Source: Anaerolineaceae bacterium (GTDB lineage: Bacteria > Chloroflexota > Anaerolineae > Anaerolineales > Anaerolineaceae). From it: a stretch of DNA of 64,000 nucleotides. The stretch is taken from contig DUMZ01000008.1 of NCBI GenBank assembly GCA_012839565.1, positions 1 to 64,000 of the forward strand, written 5' to 3'. Made by a program: the position numbers and the translations under genes. Shown piece by piece: positions 34,070-44,395 of the stretch (position 1 is its first letter; every line of letters begins with the position of its first letter). The notes below the pieces were generated by a model. That model had not been told where the DNA came from, did not search any database, and worked only from the letters and a program-made list of their open reading frames with translations.

Positions 34070-35839
34070 ATGACCGAAAAGACCTATACCCAATCCCCAT
34101 GGAGCTTGAAAGAGCTCTTTGATAGTTTCGACGACCCAAAAATGAACGAAGCTTATGTTGAGCTCGAAAAGTTGGTTAGCCAATTTGAAGCCCATCGTGA
34201 ATGCCTTAAGCCCGATATTGAGGCTGACACTTTCCTGGCACTGATTAAAATGCAGGAAGATTTCACCACACTCGCTTATCGTGTGTACGGTTTCGCCAGC
34301 CTTTCTTTCGCTGCTAACACTCAGGACCAAAAAGCGCAAATCGCGATGGCGCGTTTCCAACAGTTTGCTGCCGAGATGGGCAACCGCACGCTCTTCTTCA
34401 GCTTGTGGTGGAAGGCGCTTGATGAGGAAAATGCCAATCGTCTCTTAGACGCCAGTGGCGATTATCGTTATTGGCTGGTGCAGATGCGCAACTTTAAGCC
34501 TTATACCCTCAGCGAAGCGGAAGAAAAAATCATCAACATTAAGAACATCACCGGTACCAACGCGCTTGAGATGCTCTACGAATCCATTACCAATCGCTAC
34601 ACTTTTAAACTCGAAGTTGATGGTGAAGAAAAAGAACTGACCCGTGGTGAGTTGATGAGCCACGTGCGCTCCGCGGACCCTGACCTGCGCGCCCGAGCTT
34701 ATCAGGAACTTTACCGTGTGTATGGCGAAGATGCCCCTATTTTGGGCCAGATTTACCAAAACATCGCCCGCGACTGGAAAAACGAAAACGTAAGCCTGCG
34801 AAACTTTGCCAGCCCGATTACGGTGCGCAATACTATTAATGACCTGCCCGATGATGTTATTGACACGCTGATGGACGTTTCCCGCAAGAACATCGGTATT
34901 TTCCATCGCTTTTTCCGTCTCAAAGCGCAAAAAATCGGCATGGAAAAACTGCGCCGTTACGATATCTACGCGCCAGTTTCCGAATCAGACAAGCGTTTCG
35001 AGTTCAACGAAGCCGCCGCATTGACTTTTGAATCCTTCAATCGCTTTGACCCCAAATTTGCAGAACTCGCGCAAAAGGTTTTCGACCAGGAACATGTTGA
35101 CAGTGAAGTGCGCAAAGGCAAAATGGGTGGCGCGTTCTGCTCAACCCTGGGCCCCGAACTCACGCCCTGGGTATTGCTTAACTATCAGGGCAAAGCTGGT
35201 GACGTTAGCACCATGGCGCATGAACTTGGCCACGCCATTCACTCCTTGATGGCCGATGAGCATAGCATCTTTACCCAGCATGCCTGTTTGCCCTTGGCTG
35301 AGACCGCTTCAACCTTTGGTGAGATGATGCTTACTGACCTGTTGCTGGAACGCGAAACCGACGAAGGCGTGCGCCAGGATCTCTTATTCGCCCAACTTGA
35401 TGACGCTTTCGCGACGATTATTCGCCAAATCTACTTTGCCATCTTCGAAAAAGAAGCCCATGAGATGATAATCAACGATGCGTCTGTGGATGACCTCTGT
35501 GATGCCTATTTGGCCAACCTGAAAGAAGAATTTGGCGATGCGGTGGAGGTATCGGATGAGTTTAAGTATGAGTGGGTCTCCATTCCGCACATTTATGCAA
35601 CCCCGTTCTATGTTTACGCTTACGCTTTTGGCCAGCTTTTGGTCTTCGCGCTTTACAAACGCTACCAGGAAGAAGGCGAGAGCTTCAAACCCAAGTTCAT
35701 GCGCATCTTGTCTGCGGGTGGTTCTGTTGCCCCGGTAGAGCTTTTGAAAGAAGTTGGCATTGATGTCACTACTGCGGAATTCTGGCAAGGTGGCTTTGAT
35801 GTGATTTCGGGATTGGTGGATAAACTTGAGGCACTTTAA
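34070..35839 (+). CDS. pepF: M3 family oligoendopeptidase F
   Basis: A 589-aa cytoplasmic zinc metallopeptidase. The catalytic motif MAHELGHAIHSLM (HExGH) lies at about residue 385, with the third ligand Glu in LPLAETASTFGEMML about 30 residues later. The N-terminal helical domain and the GKMGGAFC ... PWVLLNYQG block match oligoendopeptidase F of the M3B group. It cleaves oligopeptides of about 7-20 residues, recycling peptides. GGAAGG precedes the ATG. A hairpin terminator follows at 35863. Confidence 0.93.
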   Translation: MTEKTYTQSPWSLKELFDSFDDPKMNEAYVELEKLVSQFEAHRECLKPDIEADTFLALIKMQEDFTTLAYRVYGFASLSFAANTQDQKAQIAMARFQQFAAEMGNRTLFFSLWWKALDEENANRLLDASGDYRYWLVQMRNFKPYTLSEAEEKIINIKNITGTNALEMLYESITNRYTFKLEVDGEEKELTRGELMSHVRSADPDLRARAYQELYRVYGEDAPILGQIYQNIARDWKNENVSLRNFASPITVRNTINDLPDDVIDTLMDVSRKNIGIFHRFFRLKAQKIGMEKLRRYDIYAPVSESDKRFEFNEAAALTFESFNRFDPKFAELAQKVFDQEHVDSEVRKGKMGGAFCSTLGPELTPWVLLNYQGKAGDVSTMAHELGHAIHSLMADEHSIFTQHACLPLAETASTFGEMMLTDLLLERETDEGVRQDLLFAQLDDAFATIIRQIYFAIFEKEAHEMIINDASVDDLCDAYLANLKEEFGDAVEVSDEFKYEWVSIPHIYATPFYVYAYAFGQLLVFALYKRYQEEGESFKPKFMRILSAGGSVAPVELLKEVGIDVTTAEFWQGGFDVISGLVDKLEAL

Positions 35840-35862
35840 GCCATTTCTTGTCTCGTTATAAA

Positions 35863-35897
35863 CAAACAGGCCAGTTAATGACACTGGCCTGTTTGTA
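35863..35897 (+). terminator. Hairpin terminator after pepF
   Basis: CAAACAGGCCAGT, 7-nt loop, ACTGGCCTGTTTG: a perfect 13-bp stem, with only a short T-run. Confidence 0.7.
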
Positions 35898-35951
35898 AAA
35901 CGGAAAATCGAGTTATCGAACAATTAAATCATGGAATCTACGGAGAGGAAC

Positions 35952-37727
35952 ATGAAAAGAAAAACATTATTAATCTCACTTGGCATCATTTTTGTTCTGT
36001 TCATCAGCACAGCGTGTAATCTTTTGCAATGGCTTCCGTGGAAATCTACTGTACCCGAGCCAACGCAGGTGCAAACCGAGCCTGGCTTAACGGCAGAGTC
36101 GACGGCCCTTCCAACTGCTATACCTACATCTGTTAAACCCAGTAAAGCACCGGCAGAGTCTCCTGAGTCATCTTCCACCGAGAGCCTATCTCCCACAGCC
36201 ACCCCATCGCTTGAGCCAGAACCTGAGAAAAATATCAATTCAACTAAAATGCAGGATGGCATTTGGTTTAGCTATGACAGCGCGCTTTGGGATGCAAGTG
36301 GCGATGCTTTCTTCCCATATTTGCAATTCAAAAGTGAATCTGACTGCCAGGTTTATCTGAACTACGGCCATGGTATGTCAGAGTTCTTTGAGTGGACGGA
36401 AGCTGCCAAGACCATCGCAGGGTTTAACTTTGTGGTCACCGAATGGCGATATACTGGCACGAGAGATATCATCCTAAAGGCCTATCGCTTAGGTGATGAT
36501 TTTCTATTCACCGTTGAAAACCCACAAGCTACCGCCTTAAGCGAACGCTGTCTTAACGAAGCTGAAGAGTTGCTAAAGCTTTCTGCCCAGCAAAGTTTTA
36601 AACCGTATACACAACAAGTACCTGCCACCGCTTCGGTTTTACCGCCTATTGTATATTCCAAAGAAGGCAATATCTATGCTTATTTCCTGGATTCCGAAAA
36701 TATTCTTTCCATAACAAAAGATGGCGGGAAGTACATGGGTGATATCTATGTTCGATACGCCAACCCACGTGTCTCGCTGGATGGACGTTTTGTGGCTTAC
36801 GAAAGGTTTGACAGTCAAAGTGTCTACATCTACTCCTTTGAAACTGGTCAGCGGTGGTCGATGGATATCGATTTGCCGAATGATTATTCCAGCGATCATA
36901 TTATGGGCTGGGACCGGAACAATCGGCTTTATATTTCGCGCGTCATTGGTGTGTGCAACAGTATGGTTGACCCGCCACAGGGGCCATATCAGTCTAATGT
37001 TTTGCGTTTTGATATGAACCAGGAGAAGCTTTCCTATCTTACAAGCCTGAAAGCCGTCGGCACGGACAGTACATCCTATTCGCGTGGCTATGATGTGTCA
37101 CCCAGCGGGCGTTTTTTGAGTTTCTGGTTAGCCGGCTGTAATATGGGGGACGTGCTTAAGGCAGGCGTTTATGACACTGAGACTGAAGACTTGTTTACTT
37201 TTGGCGCGGAGGAGCGTAAGAGTATCTCGAACGCAGAGGACCAGATGGTTTATTTTAGCGCGGATAAATTCAGGCAAGACCAAAATGTATACCCTGTCGT
37301 TTGGGATATATATGATGAGGGCGCAACGGGACTTGATATTTTTGATGAGCGGGGAACGGTTTGGGGCAATCCTTATTGGTCCTATGACGACCGTTATCTG
37401 ATACTAAGCCAAAATGCTATCCCGGATTTGTCTGTAAGGGACTATTCAGAGTTTTACTGGTGGGGCCTTGTAAACACAGATTTGGTCCTGGTTGATCTGT
37501 CAGGAAGCGTTGCCACGTCGGTGAATTTGACAGGAAACTATCCAGGGGCCAAAGATTGGGCTTTTGGCGCGTGGTCGCCGGTGGATTATCGCATGGTCAT
37601 CATTAATCGACCGGGACGGAGCGATTTCTCAGACTCTTTTGACGACGAATTGTGGCTGTATGATTTTACAACAGACCGTTTAATCCTTATTGATCAGGGC
37701 GTTGATATCGAAAGCGCGGACTGGTAA
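35952..37727 (+). CDS. Exported propeller lipoprotein with Ser/Thr/Pro linker
   Basis: A 591-aa protein starting at ATG 35952 after GGAGAGGAAC (an upstream in-frame start at 35931 lacks a ribosome site). The signal peptide ends in lipobox LFISTAC. A Pro/Ser/Thr/Glu linker (residues about 30-100) separates a domain of about 120 residues from a C-terminal propeller-like region with repeated YxxSPSGRFLSFW- and YWSYDDRYLILS-type blades. The layout (lipoprotein, linker, WD40/TolB-like propeller) recurs at 27411-28649. Function unknown; probably a cell-surface binding protein. Confidence 0.72.
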   Translation: MKRKTLLISLGIIFVLFISTACNLLQWLPWKSTVPEPTQVQTEPGLTAESTALPTAIPTSVKPSKAPAESPESSSTESLSPTATPSLEPEPEKNINSTKMQDGIWFSYDSALWDASGDAFFPYLQFKSESDCQVYLNYGHGMSEFFEWTEAAKTIAGFNFVVTEWRYTGTRDIILKAYRLGDDFLFTVENPQATALSERCLNEAEELLKLSAQQSFKPYTQQVPATASVLPPIVYSKEGNIYAYFLDSENILSITKDGGKYMGDIYVRYANPRVSLDGRFVAYERFDSQSVYIYSFETGQRWSMDIDLPNDYSSDHIMGWDRNNRLYISRVIGVCNSMVDPPQGPYQSNVLRFDMNQEKLSYLTSLKAVGTDSTSYSRGYDVSPSGRFLSFWLAGCNMGDVLKAGVYDTETEDLFTFGAEERKSISNAEDQMVYFSADKFRQDQNVYPVVWDIYDEGATGLDIFDERGTVWGNPYWSYDDRYLILSQNAIPDLSVRDYSEFYWWGLVNTDLVLVDLSGSVATSVNLTGNYPGAKDWAFGAWSPVDYRMVIINRPGRSDFSDSFDDELWLYDFTTDRLILIDQGVDIESADW

Positions 37728-37840
37728 ATTCGTAAAAAACGTCTTTGACTTAGTCATGCCAGTAAAAAATTTAAATAAATCTGCTAGAATCATCTCACAG
37801 CACAATGTCGTGCCGTGAGAATAGTTTAAGAACAAGGACA

Positions 37841-38362
37841 ATGCGCGCGATGCAATCAAAACAAACGGACACAATTGTTCTCGCCGGAGGATGCTTTTGG
37901 GGTATGGAAGAGCTATTCAGACAAGAGATTGGCGTTTTGGACACCGAATGTGGCTACACCGGTGGCGAAAACGAAAATCCCAGCTATCAAAATCACCCTG
38001 GGCATGCTGAAGCACTGAGAATCGTCTTTGATACTACCCAAACCAGTCTGTTAAAACTCCTGGATTTCTTTTTCCGTATGCACGATCCCACGACGCTAAA
38101 CCGCCAGGGCTACGACATCGGCACATCCTACCGCAGCGCGATATTTTACAAGGATGAAACGCAAAAACAATGCGCGGAGAAAATGATTGAGCTTGTCAAT
38201 ACAAGTGGCATGTGGCGCAATCTGGTGGCGACCACACTCGAACCCCTGGGTACTTTTTGGCCGGCTGAGGACTATCATCAGGACTATCTGCAAAAGAATC
38301 CCGGTGGCTACACCTGTCATTATATACGCAAGACTATCCCGACTTATCTCAAGGCGGACTAA
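37841..38362 (+). CDS. msrA: Peptide-methionine (S)-S-oxide reductase MsrA
   Basis: A 173-aa repair enzyme. The catalytic Cys is in LAGGCFWGMEE, followed by GYTGGENENPSY and HAEALRIVFD (the conserved MsrA motifs), with a further Cys in GGYTCHY near the C-terminus. It reduces methionine-S-sulfoxide in proteins, using thioredoxin. The start is taken at ATG 37841 (AAGGAC upstream); an in-frame ATG exists at 37805. The catalytic residue is coded TGC, i.e. Cys rather than Sec. A -10-like TAGAAT lies upstream at 37785. Confidence 0.94.
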   Translation: MRAMQSKQTDTIVLAGGCFWGMEELFRQEIGVLDTECGYTGGENENPSYQNHPGHAEALRIVFDTTQTSLLKLLDFFFRMHDPTTLNRQGYDIGTSYRSAIFYKDETQKQCAEKMIELVNTSGMWRNLVATTLEPLGTFWPAEDYHQDYLQKNPGGYTCHYIRKTIPTYLKAD

Positions 38363-38404
38363 TCTTTTCAGACTGTTAACAGTTCATCAAAAAAAGATGC
38401 TTGC

Positions 38405-38434
38405 GTTTGTGCAAACTCTTTGCTTTGGTACAAT
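38405..38434 (+). promoter_or_regulatory. clpC promoter with an inverted repeat over the -35
   Basis: TTGTGC (38407-38412), 16 bases, TACAAT (38429-38434). The -35 lies inside the inverted repeat GTTTG-TG-CAAAC (38405-38416). This is a possible operator; it does not resemble the known CtsR or HrcA/CIRCE sites. Confidence 0.5.
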
Positions 38435-38538
38435 CAATACAGGTTGGGTTGCTTACATGATTAGCTTGGTTTTCACTTTAAAGGAAAGCCTTTCCACGAT
38501 GGCGCAACCAACACTAATAATCTTACAGGAGGACTACC

Positions 38539-41115
38539 TTGGCTGTTATAAATAAATTTACACAAAAAGCAAAAAGGGTGCTCAGCCTGGCACAATTGGA
38601 AGCTGAACGATACAAAACCCAAAAGATTTCAAATGAACATCTTTTGTTGGGTTTGATGATTGAAAAAGGCACCATCGCCAACCGCGTTTTACAGGATCTT
38701 GGCGTGAGTGAAGAGGCAATTCGCAAAGTCGTTGAAGAAGAACATAAACCTGATGACGAGATAAAGTCTTACAGTCTCGCCGAAGAGACCAAAAACCTGC
38801 TTGAACGCGCGCTGGAAGAAGCAAAATTGGGCGGTGCGTCAATCGTTGGCACCGAACATCTCTTACTTGCCATGGCAACGGACGAGAAAAGTACAGGCAT
38901 GCAGGTGCTTTTGAGTTTAGGTGTGACACCCGAGCAAATCAGACGTCAGACCAAACGCGTCCTTAAGAGCGCGAAAGAAGAACTCGAAGAAAACGTTGAC
39001 ACCGCTCCTCCTAAAAAGGATACTGATGCCCCCGCCATGGCAGGCGCGCCACGTTTGCCCAGGCGCACACGCGTCGAGAAAGACGACAGCAAGACGCCCC
39101 TGGTGGACCAGTTAGCCACCGATCTGACTGCGCTTGCCGAAGCGGATAAACTTGACCCGGTCATTGGGCGCGAGAAAGAAATTGAGCGTGTCATTCAAAT
39201 TTTGGCGCGTCGCACTAAAAACAACCCAGCCCTGATTGGCGAGCCGGGCGTCGGCAAAACCGCTATCGTTGAAGGGCTTGCCCAGCGCATTCTCACCGGC
39301 GATGTTCCCGCATTGTTGCTTGACAAGCGCGTGTTGCAACTGGACGTGGGCTCTCTGGTGGCGGGCACGATGTACCGTGGTCAGTTTGAAGAACGCCTGA
39401 AACGTGTGATTGACGAGCTCAAGACCAGTGGCGCAATCGTCTTTATTGACGAATTGCACATGCTGGTTGGAGCTGGTTCAGCGGGTTCGCAAGTTGATGC
39501 TGCCAACATTCTTAAACCGGCTCTTTCGCGGGGTGAGTTGCAAGTCATTGGCGCGACCACTCTCAATGAATATCGCAAGAGTATCGAGTCTGATGCCGCG
39601 CTGGAACGTCGTTTCCAGCCGATTGTGGTTGAGCAACCCAGCGTGGATGAAACTATTGAAATTCTCTATGGATTACGCGAGAAATATGAAGAACACCATC
39701 GTCTGCATATCAGCGATGAAGCCATTGAAACCGCCGCGAAGCTGAGTTCGCGCTATGTCAGTGAGCGTTTCTTGCCCGACAAAGCCATTGACCTGGTGGA
39801 CGAAGCCGCTTCGCGTGTGCGCATGTACAAAAGCGACACCGCTGTCAACAGCAAGGATTTGATGAGTAAACTGCGTAAAGTCCGTGCTGAGCTCAAGGAA
39901 GCCCAGGCGGTTGAAGACAACGACAACATTCTGGCGCTGCTAAAACGTCAGGAAGAACTTGAAGCCAGCCTAAAAAGCTTGCAAACTGGTTGGGATCGCG
40001 CCAACGCGCCAACCGTTACTGGCGAAGATGTGGCAGAAGTCATCTCGATGTGGACGGGCATTCCTCTTACACAACTCGCTCAGGAAGAAAGCGAACGCCT
40101 TTTGAACATGGAAGAAGCTTTGTCCGAGTCGATTATCGGTCAGGAAGAAGCCATTACTGCCATCGCCAAGGCTGTGCGACGCGCGCGGGCTGGGCTTAAA
40201 AACCCACGCCGGCCAGTTGGCTCTTTTATGTTCCTGGGTCCTACCGGCGTTGGCAAGACCGAACTCACTAAAGCGCTGGCACGTTTGCTCTTTGGCAACG
40301 AAGAAGCGCTCATTCAAATTGACATGAGCGAGTTTATGGAGCGTCACAGTATGAGCCGTTTGGTTGGCGCACCTCCAGGATATGTCGGTTACGATGAAGC
40401 CGGTCAGCTAACCGAAGCTATCCGCCGCCGACCCTACTCGATTGTTGTCTTTGACGAGGTCGAAAAAGCCCATCCGGAAGCCTTGAATATGCTTTTGCAA
40501 ATCATGGAAGAAGGCCACCTTACCGATGCCAAAGGTCTGAAAGTGGACTTCAAAAATGCTATCATCATTATGACCACCAACGTTGGCGCGGAGGTCATAA
40601 AACAGCAGACAAACTTTGGTTTTGCCCTGGCACAGGACGAGGAACTTGAAGAACGCCTGGCATACGACGATATGCAGAAAAAGCTCATGGATGCCCTTAA
40701 GCGTCAATTCCGCCCGGAATTTATCAACCGCATGGATACGGTTATCGTCTTCCGCGCGCTCAACCGCGCCGATATCCGCAAGATTGTGGAACTTGAACTC
40801 GGGAAGGTGCAAGAGATGTTGATTGAACAAGACCTGACTATCTCCGCCACCGATGAAGCTTTTGACTTCATGGCTGAAGAAGGCTACGACCCTGAAATGG
40901 GCGCGCGTCCGGTACGCCGGGTGGTGCAACAAATGATTGAAGAACCTCTCTCCGACGCGCTTTTGATGGGGCAGTTTGAGGCTGGTGACCATATCATTGC
41001 TGAACTCGAAGAAGAAGACGATAAAAACCGGATTATCTTGCGCAAAGAAGAGCGCATCGGCATTCTTGACGAAGAACAAGAGCCCGAAGCGGAACTTGCG
41101 CCGGCAGGAAGCTAA
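38539..41115 (+). CDS. clpC: ATP-dependent Clp protease ATP-binding subunit ClpC
   Basis: An 858-aa Hsp100 unfoldase. Two Clp-N repeats at the N-terminus ([30 protein letters not shown]) bind adaptors. Two AAA domains follow: the first with [13 protein letters not shown] and Walker [11 protein letters not shown], and the second with [14 protein letters not shown] and [13 protein letters not shown] middle coiled-coil region lies around residues 425-460. It unfolds substrates for ClpP or acts with adaptors in heat stress. The start is TTG, placed by AGGAGG eight bases upstream. It is followed by radA after two bases, as in Bacillus-type stress operons. Confidence 0.95.
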   Translation: MAVINKFTQKAKRVLSLAQLEAERYKTQKISNEHLLLGLMIEKGTIANRVLQDLGVSEEAIRKVVEEEHKPDDEIKSYSLAEETKNLLERALEEAKLGGASIVGTEHLLLAMATDEKSTGMQVLLSLGVTPEQIRRQTKRVLKSAKEELEENVDTAPPKKDTDAPAMAGAPRLPRRTRVEKDDSKTPLVDQLATDLTALAEADKLDPVIGREKEIERVIQILARRTKNNPALIGEPGVGKTAIVEGLAQRILTGDVPALLLDKRVLQLDVGSLVAGTMYRGQFEERLKRVIDELKTSGAIVFIDELHMLVGAGSAGSQVDAANILKPALSRGELQVIGATTLNEYRKSIESDAALERRFQPIVVEQPSVDETIEILYGLREKYEEHHRLHISDEAIETAAKLSSRYVSERFLPDKAIDLVDEAASRVRMYKSDTAVNSKDLMSKLRKVRAELKEAQAVEDNDNILALLKRQEELEASLKSLQTGWDRANAPTVTGEDVAEVISMWTGIPLTQLAQEESERLLNMEEALSESIIGQEEAITAIAKAVRRARAGLKNPRRPVGSFMFLGPTGVGKTELTKALARLLFGNEEALIQIDMSEFMERHSMSRLVGAPPGYVGYDEAGQLTEAIRRRPYSIVVFDEVEKAHPEALNMLLQIMEEGHLTDAKGLKVDFKNAIIIMTTNVGAEVIKQQTNFGFALAQDEELEERLAYDDMQKKLMDALKRQFRPEFINRMDTVIVFRALNRADIRKIVELELGKVQEMLIEQDLTISATDEAFDFMAEEGYDPEMGARPVRRVVQQMIEEPLSDALLMGQFEAGDHIIAELEEEDDKNRIILRKEERIGILDEEQEPEAELAPAGS

Positions 41116-41117
41116 CG

Positions 41118-42524
41118 ATGGCTAAAAGTTACACGCGCTACGTTTGTCAGGAATGTGGAAAAACCACGTCACGCATGTTTGGGCGTTGCCCAAGTTGCGA
41201 AAGCTGGGATAGCATGATTGAGGAGCTGATAGAGGCAGAGCCTGCTGCCAGCTCAAAAACTTATCAGCGTGGTTTGGTGGGCAACTCCAAGGTGCGCCCG
41301 CTGGCTGAAATCCAGGGCGCGCAGGAAGACCGTGTGCCCCTGCAGATGGAAGAGTTTGCCCGCGTTTTGGGTGGAGGCATTGTGCCTGGTTCGGTTGTGT
41401 TAATCGGTGGCGATCCCGGCATCGGCAAAAGCACGCTCATTTTGCAGATGGCCATGGAACTGGCGCGAAAGGATGTCGTGCTGTATGTGTCCGGCGAGGA
41501 ATCAGAACGCCAGATTAAAATGCGCGCTGACCGTATTGCCACGAAAGATGACACAGAGACAGCACATTTGCCCAAGAATTTACTCCTGGTAACAGAAACA
41601 AACCTTGGCACGATAATGCAACACATCGCTGAGCATAAACCAGCGTTGCTCATCATCGACTCCATTCAAACCATGACCTTGCCCAACATGGAGTCAGCGG
41701 CAGGTTCGATATCCCAGGTGCGCGAAAGTGCCAGTCAGCTACGCGAAATTGCCAAAACCACCGGGCTGACCGTGTTTATCATCGGCCATGTCACCAAAGA
41801 AGGCGCGATTGCTGGCCCACGTGTGCTTGAGCATATTGTGGACACGGTTTTGTATCTGGAAGGCGAACATTTCCAGAGTTACCGGCTTTTGCGGTCGGTA
41901 AAAAACCGCTATGGGGCTACCAGCGAAGTGGGCGTTTTTGAAATGCAGGAACGCGGCATGGTTGAGGTGCGCAATCCCAGCGAAGTCTTTTTGGCGGAGC
42001 GCATGGTCAACGCACCGGGTTCTGCTGTGGCAGTTACCATGGAAGGTACCCGTCCGCTTTTGGTTGAGGTGCAAGGCTTAACCACCCCCACTAATTTTGG
42101 CAACCCGCGCCGTATCGCGAATGGCATCAACTTCAATCGCTTGCTGATTATCGTGGCTGTTTTAACGCGTCGCGTGGGCCTTAATTTAGGTAATCAAGAC
42201 GTGATAACCAACGTGGTGAGTGGCTTAAGACTCGAAGAACCCGCGGCTGATTTGGCTGTGGCGACCGCTTTGGCGTCATCTATGCGCGACTTGCCCACAC
42301 GCGCGGATACCGTGCTAATTGGTGAGGTTGGCCTTTCCGGCGAACTGCGTATGGTAGGGCAAATGCCAACACGTCTGCGCGAAGCCGCGAAGCTGGGCTT
42401 TAAACGAGCCATCGTGCCCCGACGCGCGCGCAAAGGCGAACCCTGGCCCGATACCATTGAGATTTTAGAGGCACGTTCCTTGCGCGACGCGCTCAAACTG
42501 GCGTTTGTTGAAGAGGAAAAATAA
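41118..42524 (+). CDS. radA: DNA repair protein RadA
   Basis: A 468-aa RecA-like repair factor. An N-terminal zinc finger (CQECGKTTSRMFGRCPSC) is followed by a RecA-like core with Walker A GGDPGIGKST and the RadA-specific VKNRYGATSEVGVFEM, then a Lon-like C-terminal domain (residues about 300-465). It promotes branch migration in recombinational repair. Two bases separate it from clpC, so they form an operon. Start ATG at 41118. Confidence 0.96.
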   Translation: MAKSYTRYVCQECGKTTSRMFGRCPSCESWDSMIEELIEAEPAASSKTYQRGLVGNSKVRPLAEIQGAQEDRVPLQMEEFARVLGGGIVPGSVVLIGGDPGIGKSTLILQMAMELARKDVVLYVSGEESERQIKMRADRIATKDDTETAHLPKNLLLVTETNLGTIMQHIAEHKPALLIIDSIQTMTLPNMESAAGSISQVRESASQLREIAKTTGLTVFIIGHVTKEGAIAGPRVLEHIVDTVLYLEGEHFQSYRLLRSVKNRYGATSEVGVFEMQERGMVEVRNPSEVFLAERMVNAPGSAVAVTMEGTRPLLVEVQGLTTPTNFGNPRRIANGINFNRLLIIVAVLTRRVGLNLGNQDVITNVVSGLRLEEPAADLAVATALASSMRDLPTRADTVLIGEVGLSGELRMVGQMPTRLREAAKLGFKRAIVPRRARKGEPWPDTIEILEARSLRDALKLAFVEEEK

Positions 42525-42699
42525 GTACCACAGATATGCCCTGAAGTGTATCTGCGCATTTTGGTAAAAAGTTTAATAATGCAGCGCCAAAATAATCAAT
42601 AGCTTGGTAGAATCAGGATATAGTCTAAAAGACTTAACCATCATGCCAGCGGAAGAAATCGTTAAACGCTACGATTCCTTAGTATAAAAGAAGGTTGCA

Positions 42700-43218
42700 A
42701 TGAAAAAGAACATACTCGATTACATTCCCATCATCCGTCGTATTCGACGTAATCACGCTTTGGAACATGCCACAATGCATGTGCTTTCAGAGCGCTATCC
42801 GGGTTTGCGAATGATGGGCATTTCAAACCCGAAAGGTTTTCTGATGGTTGCCGACTTGCCCACCGAACTGATGACCGAAGCCACACTGGAGGCTAAGAAT
42901 CGTTTGAAAGCGGGTGAAACAGATTTGGCAGTACATCCAAATTGCGGATCGAATATCGCCGTTCCCACCTTGGTGGCAAGCATGGTCGCGGGCAGCGTTT
43001 TGGCTTTAAGCACTGTCAACGAAAAGAAACCGAAGTGGTATCACTATCTGATTGCCGCTGCGTCTGCTGTCCCCGCCTATTTTCTCGCCCGGCCTTTGGG
43101 TCCGATTACTCAAAAGTACATCACCACCAGTGGCGAAATTGAAGACACTCAAGTTAAGGGTGTACTAACCCAAAAGGTTTTGAATGGATCGGTTCATAAA
43201 GTAGATACTGAGGCATAA
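42700..43218 (+). CDS. Membrane-anchored protein of unknown function (resembles DUF6391)
   Basis: A 172-aa protein. Residues 14-60 hold a conserved-looking IRRNHALEHATMHVLSERYP block, with two membrane segments further on (TLVASMVAGSVLALS and YHYLIAAASAVPAYFLARPL). The NHALEHA motif could bind a metal through its His residues (inference). I believe this matches DUF6391, but recall is imperfect. AAGAAGG precedes the ATG. The holA gene follows after 3 bp, so they are probably cotranscribed. Confidence 0.65.
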   Translation: MKKNILDYIPIIRRIRRNHALEHATMHVLSERYPGLRMMGISNPKGFLMVADLPTELMTEATLEAKNRLKAGETDLAVHPNCGSNIAVPTLVASMVAGSVLALSTVNEKKPKWYHYLIAAASAVPAYFLARPLGPITQKYITTSGEIEDTQVKGVLTQKVLNGSVHKVDTEA

Positions 43219-43221
43219 AAT

Positions 43222-44244
43222 ATGTCTGATTCGTCTGAATCACCAAGTTTTTATCTCTTGCGGGGGGATGACAGCACACGTTTTCGTGAGCTGGTGGCAG
43301 GTTTTAAAGATGCTTTAGGCGATCCAGATACCGCTGATCTCAACACCACTCTCTTGGATGGCGAGACTTTAAATATTGACAGTCTGACTGCCGACGTCAT
43401 GGCAATGCCTTTTTTGGCACCACGTCGCCTGGTAATCGTTGAAAACGCGCGGAGTTTTTTGACGAAACAAGTCAAAAACGCCAAAGACCGCTTTCTGAAA
43501 TTGCTTGCAGAACTTCCCCAGACCACGCAATTGGTCTTGTTTGTTGACGACCAAATCATTAAACGCAGTGGCAAAGCCTACTGGGAAAACGTCAAAAGCT
43601 ATGACTGGGTGCTGGAATGGATCGGTCAAAATCCGTCCCGCGCGCAGGTGATGAATTGTTCCCTTCCCGATGTCGCCGATATGCCTGTGTGGATCCGACG
43701 CTACTGCAAAGATAAAGGTGGAACGATCGATAAGTCCGCTTCCGCGTTGCTTGCGCAATATGTGGGCAACGACACACTTCGTGCCGGGCATGAAATTGAC
43801 AAGCTCATCGCCTATGCCGGTGAAGGTGGCACCATCACCACCAAAGATCTTGTTTTACTCACCACGCAAGACCAGGAAGGGGATATTTTTGCCCTGGTGG
43901 ATGCCCTGGGCGAACGCAACGGCAAAAAGGCGATGGAGCAATTTTTGTTGCTTACCGAAAAAAGTGATGTCATGGAACTTACGGGCATGATACACCGCCA
44001 GTTCCGCCTGCTTATTCAAGCCCGCGAAGTAATGGATGAAGGCGGTCGACAGGACAAAGTTCAGAGTGAGCTCAAGGTATTATCTTTTATAGCAGGCAAG
44101 CTTTATAAGCAAGCCGGTCGCTTCTCGATGGCGCAGTTGCTTGATATTTATGCGCGCTTGTTAAAAATTGACGAAGATATCAAAACGAGTGGTATGCCCG
44201 GCATTATCGCTTTCCAGGTTCTGATTGCTGATTTAACTTTATAG
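43222..44244 (+). CDS. holA: DNA polymerase III subunit delta
   Basis: A 340-aa clamp-loader subunit. Residues 1-130 form the first AAA-like domain typical of HolA (YLLRGDDSTRFREL; NIDSLTADVMAMPFLAPRRL; LVLFVDDQ), followed by a lid and a C-terminal helical collar (FALVDALGERNGKKAMEQFL, then QFRLLIQAREV). HolA lacks a working Walker motif, as here. Delta opens the beta sliding clamp for loading onto DNA. The gene lies 3 bp after a membrane-protein gene. Confidence 0.92.
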   Translation: MSDSSESPSFYLLRGDDSTRFRELVAGFKDALGDPDTADLNTTLLDGETLNIDSLTADVMAMPFLAPRRLVIVENARSFLTKQVKNAKDRFLKLLAELPQTTQLVLFVDDQIIKRSGKAYWENVKSYDWVLEWIGQNPSRAQVMNCSLPDVADMPVWIRRYCKDKGGTIDKSASALLAQYVGNDTLRAGHEIDKLIAYAGEGGTITTKDLVLLTTQDQEGDIFALVDALGERNGKKAMEQFLLLTEKSDVMELTGMIHRQFRLLIQAREVMDEGGRQDKVQSELKVLSFIAGKLYKQAGRFSMAQLLDIYARLLKIDEDIKTSGMPGIIAFQVLIADLTL

Positions 44245-44395
44245 CGTATTGAGTGCCTTTACTCAAAATTTTCACGCAATAGATTTGCGTTTTTTATTAA
44301 ACTTTTACCCAGTTTTCCTAGCCGTTTGTATTGTTTCTTAGTAGAATAGATTAGATGACAAACACTAAACTATTGCCACGAATGAGGAGGTATTG

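Noticed and set aside
37841-38362. MsrA as a second selenoprotein
   Set aside because: The catalytic residue in GGCFWG is coded by a normal Cys codon and there is no in-frame UGA.
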